DNA of 30,100 nucleotides from NCBI GenBank assembly GCA_045594645.1, contig JAZNYY010000019.1:1-30100 (forward strand). Reading direction: 5' to 3'. A model generated the notes under the pieces. That model was not told the DNA's origin, did no database searches, and saw nothing but the letters and a program-made list of their open reading frames with translations. The translations under genes and the position numbers were made by a program. Below, piece after piece: positions 30,027-30,100 of the stretch; positions within the stretch are counted from its first letter, which is position 1; each line of letters starts with the position of its first letter. The stretch comes from Fimenecus sp045594645. GTDB lineage: Bacteria > Bacillota > Clostridia > Oscillospirales > Acutalibacteraceae.

Positions 30027-30100
30027 ACCCCCCTCAGTCGCTTCGCGACAGCTCCCCCTCAAGGGTGGAGCCCAAGTTAGCCTTCCCCCTACGAGGGGAA
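30027..30100. repeat. Palindromic intergenic repeat, cut by the window end
   Basis: ACCCCCCTCAGTCGCTTCGC from 30027, with its following CTCCCCCTCAAGGGTGGAG hairpin, is nearly the same as 1772-1814. A second unit begins at about 30081 (CCTTCCCCCTACGAGGGGA) and continues past the window. Confidence 0.75.

Overview
The window looks like a chromosome segment of a low-GC Firmicute, most likely an uncultured gut Clostridia/Oscillospirales-type bacterium. Supporting signs are the ddl / DUF1934 / argS gene cluster, the clostridial GGGtGRT protein paired with a NifU-like scaffold, strong AGGAGG-type ribosome binding sites, sigma-A promoters, and several copies of a short GC-rich palindromic intergenic repeat. 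No species can be named from sequence alone.

Layout. 1-2790 is chromosomal backbone: the 3' part of tmRNA with its terminator, an FAD-dependent oxidoreductase, and a MerR-type regulator with a membrane tail behind a textbook MerR promoter (19-bp spacer). 2801-13889 is an AT-rich integrated mobile element of 11,089 bp, counting one attachment copy. It sits in the 3' end of the GGGtGRT gene. The last 30 codons plus stop of that gene are present twice, at 2801-2893 and 13890-13982, differing at one synonymous base. The intact gene is the right-hand one; its original 3' end and terminator were left behind at the left edge. The element carries a tyrosine integrase next to the right attachment copy, a serine recombinase, a Cro/CI-type repressor with palindromic operators, a leftward module with a DUF669-like single-strand-binding protein and a protein with polymerase-palm-like motifs, an operon of uncharacterised small proteins under the repressor-controlled promoter, and an AAA ATPase plus TOPRIM-like pair that resembles two-gene anti-phage systems. 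No relaxase, conjugation, capsid or terminase gene is visible, so it is best described as a small mobilizable or satellite-like island.

13890-20219 is backbone again: the GGGtGRT/NifU-like operon, the ddl-DUF1934-argS operon, and an unknown 283-aa protein.

20337-28959 is a six-gene leftward operon driven by a consensus promoter at about 29080-29107 with a structured leader. Its order is a polytopic membrane protein, a second membrane protein, three tandem paralogous cobalamin-binding-type radical SAM enzymes, and an atypical family-2-like glycosyltransferase. I read it as an uncharacterised pathway that modifies or assembles a membrane-linked glycan or lipid. It is the strongest candidate in the window for an undescribed system. 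A divergent TraX-family membrane protein and another palindromic repeat close the window.
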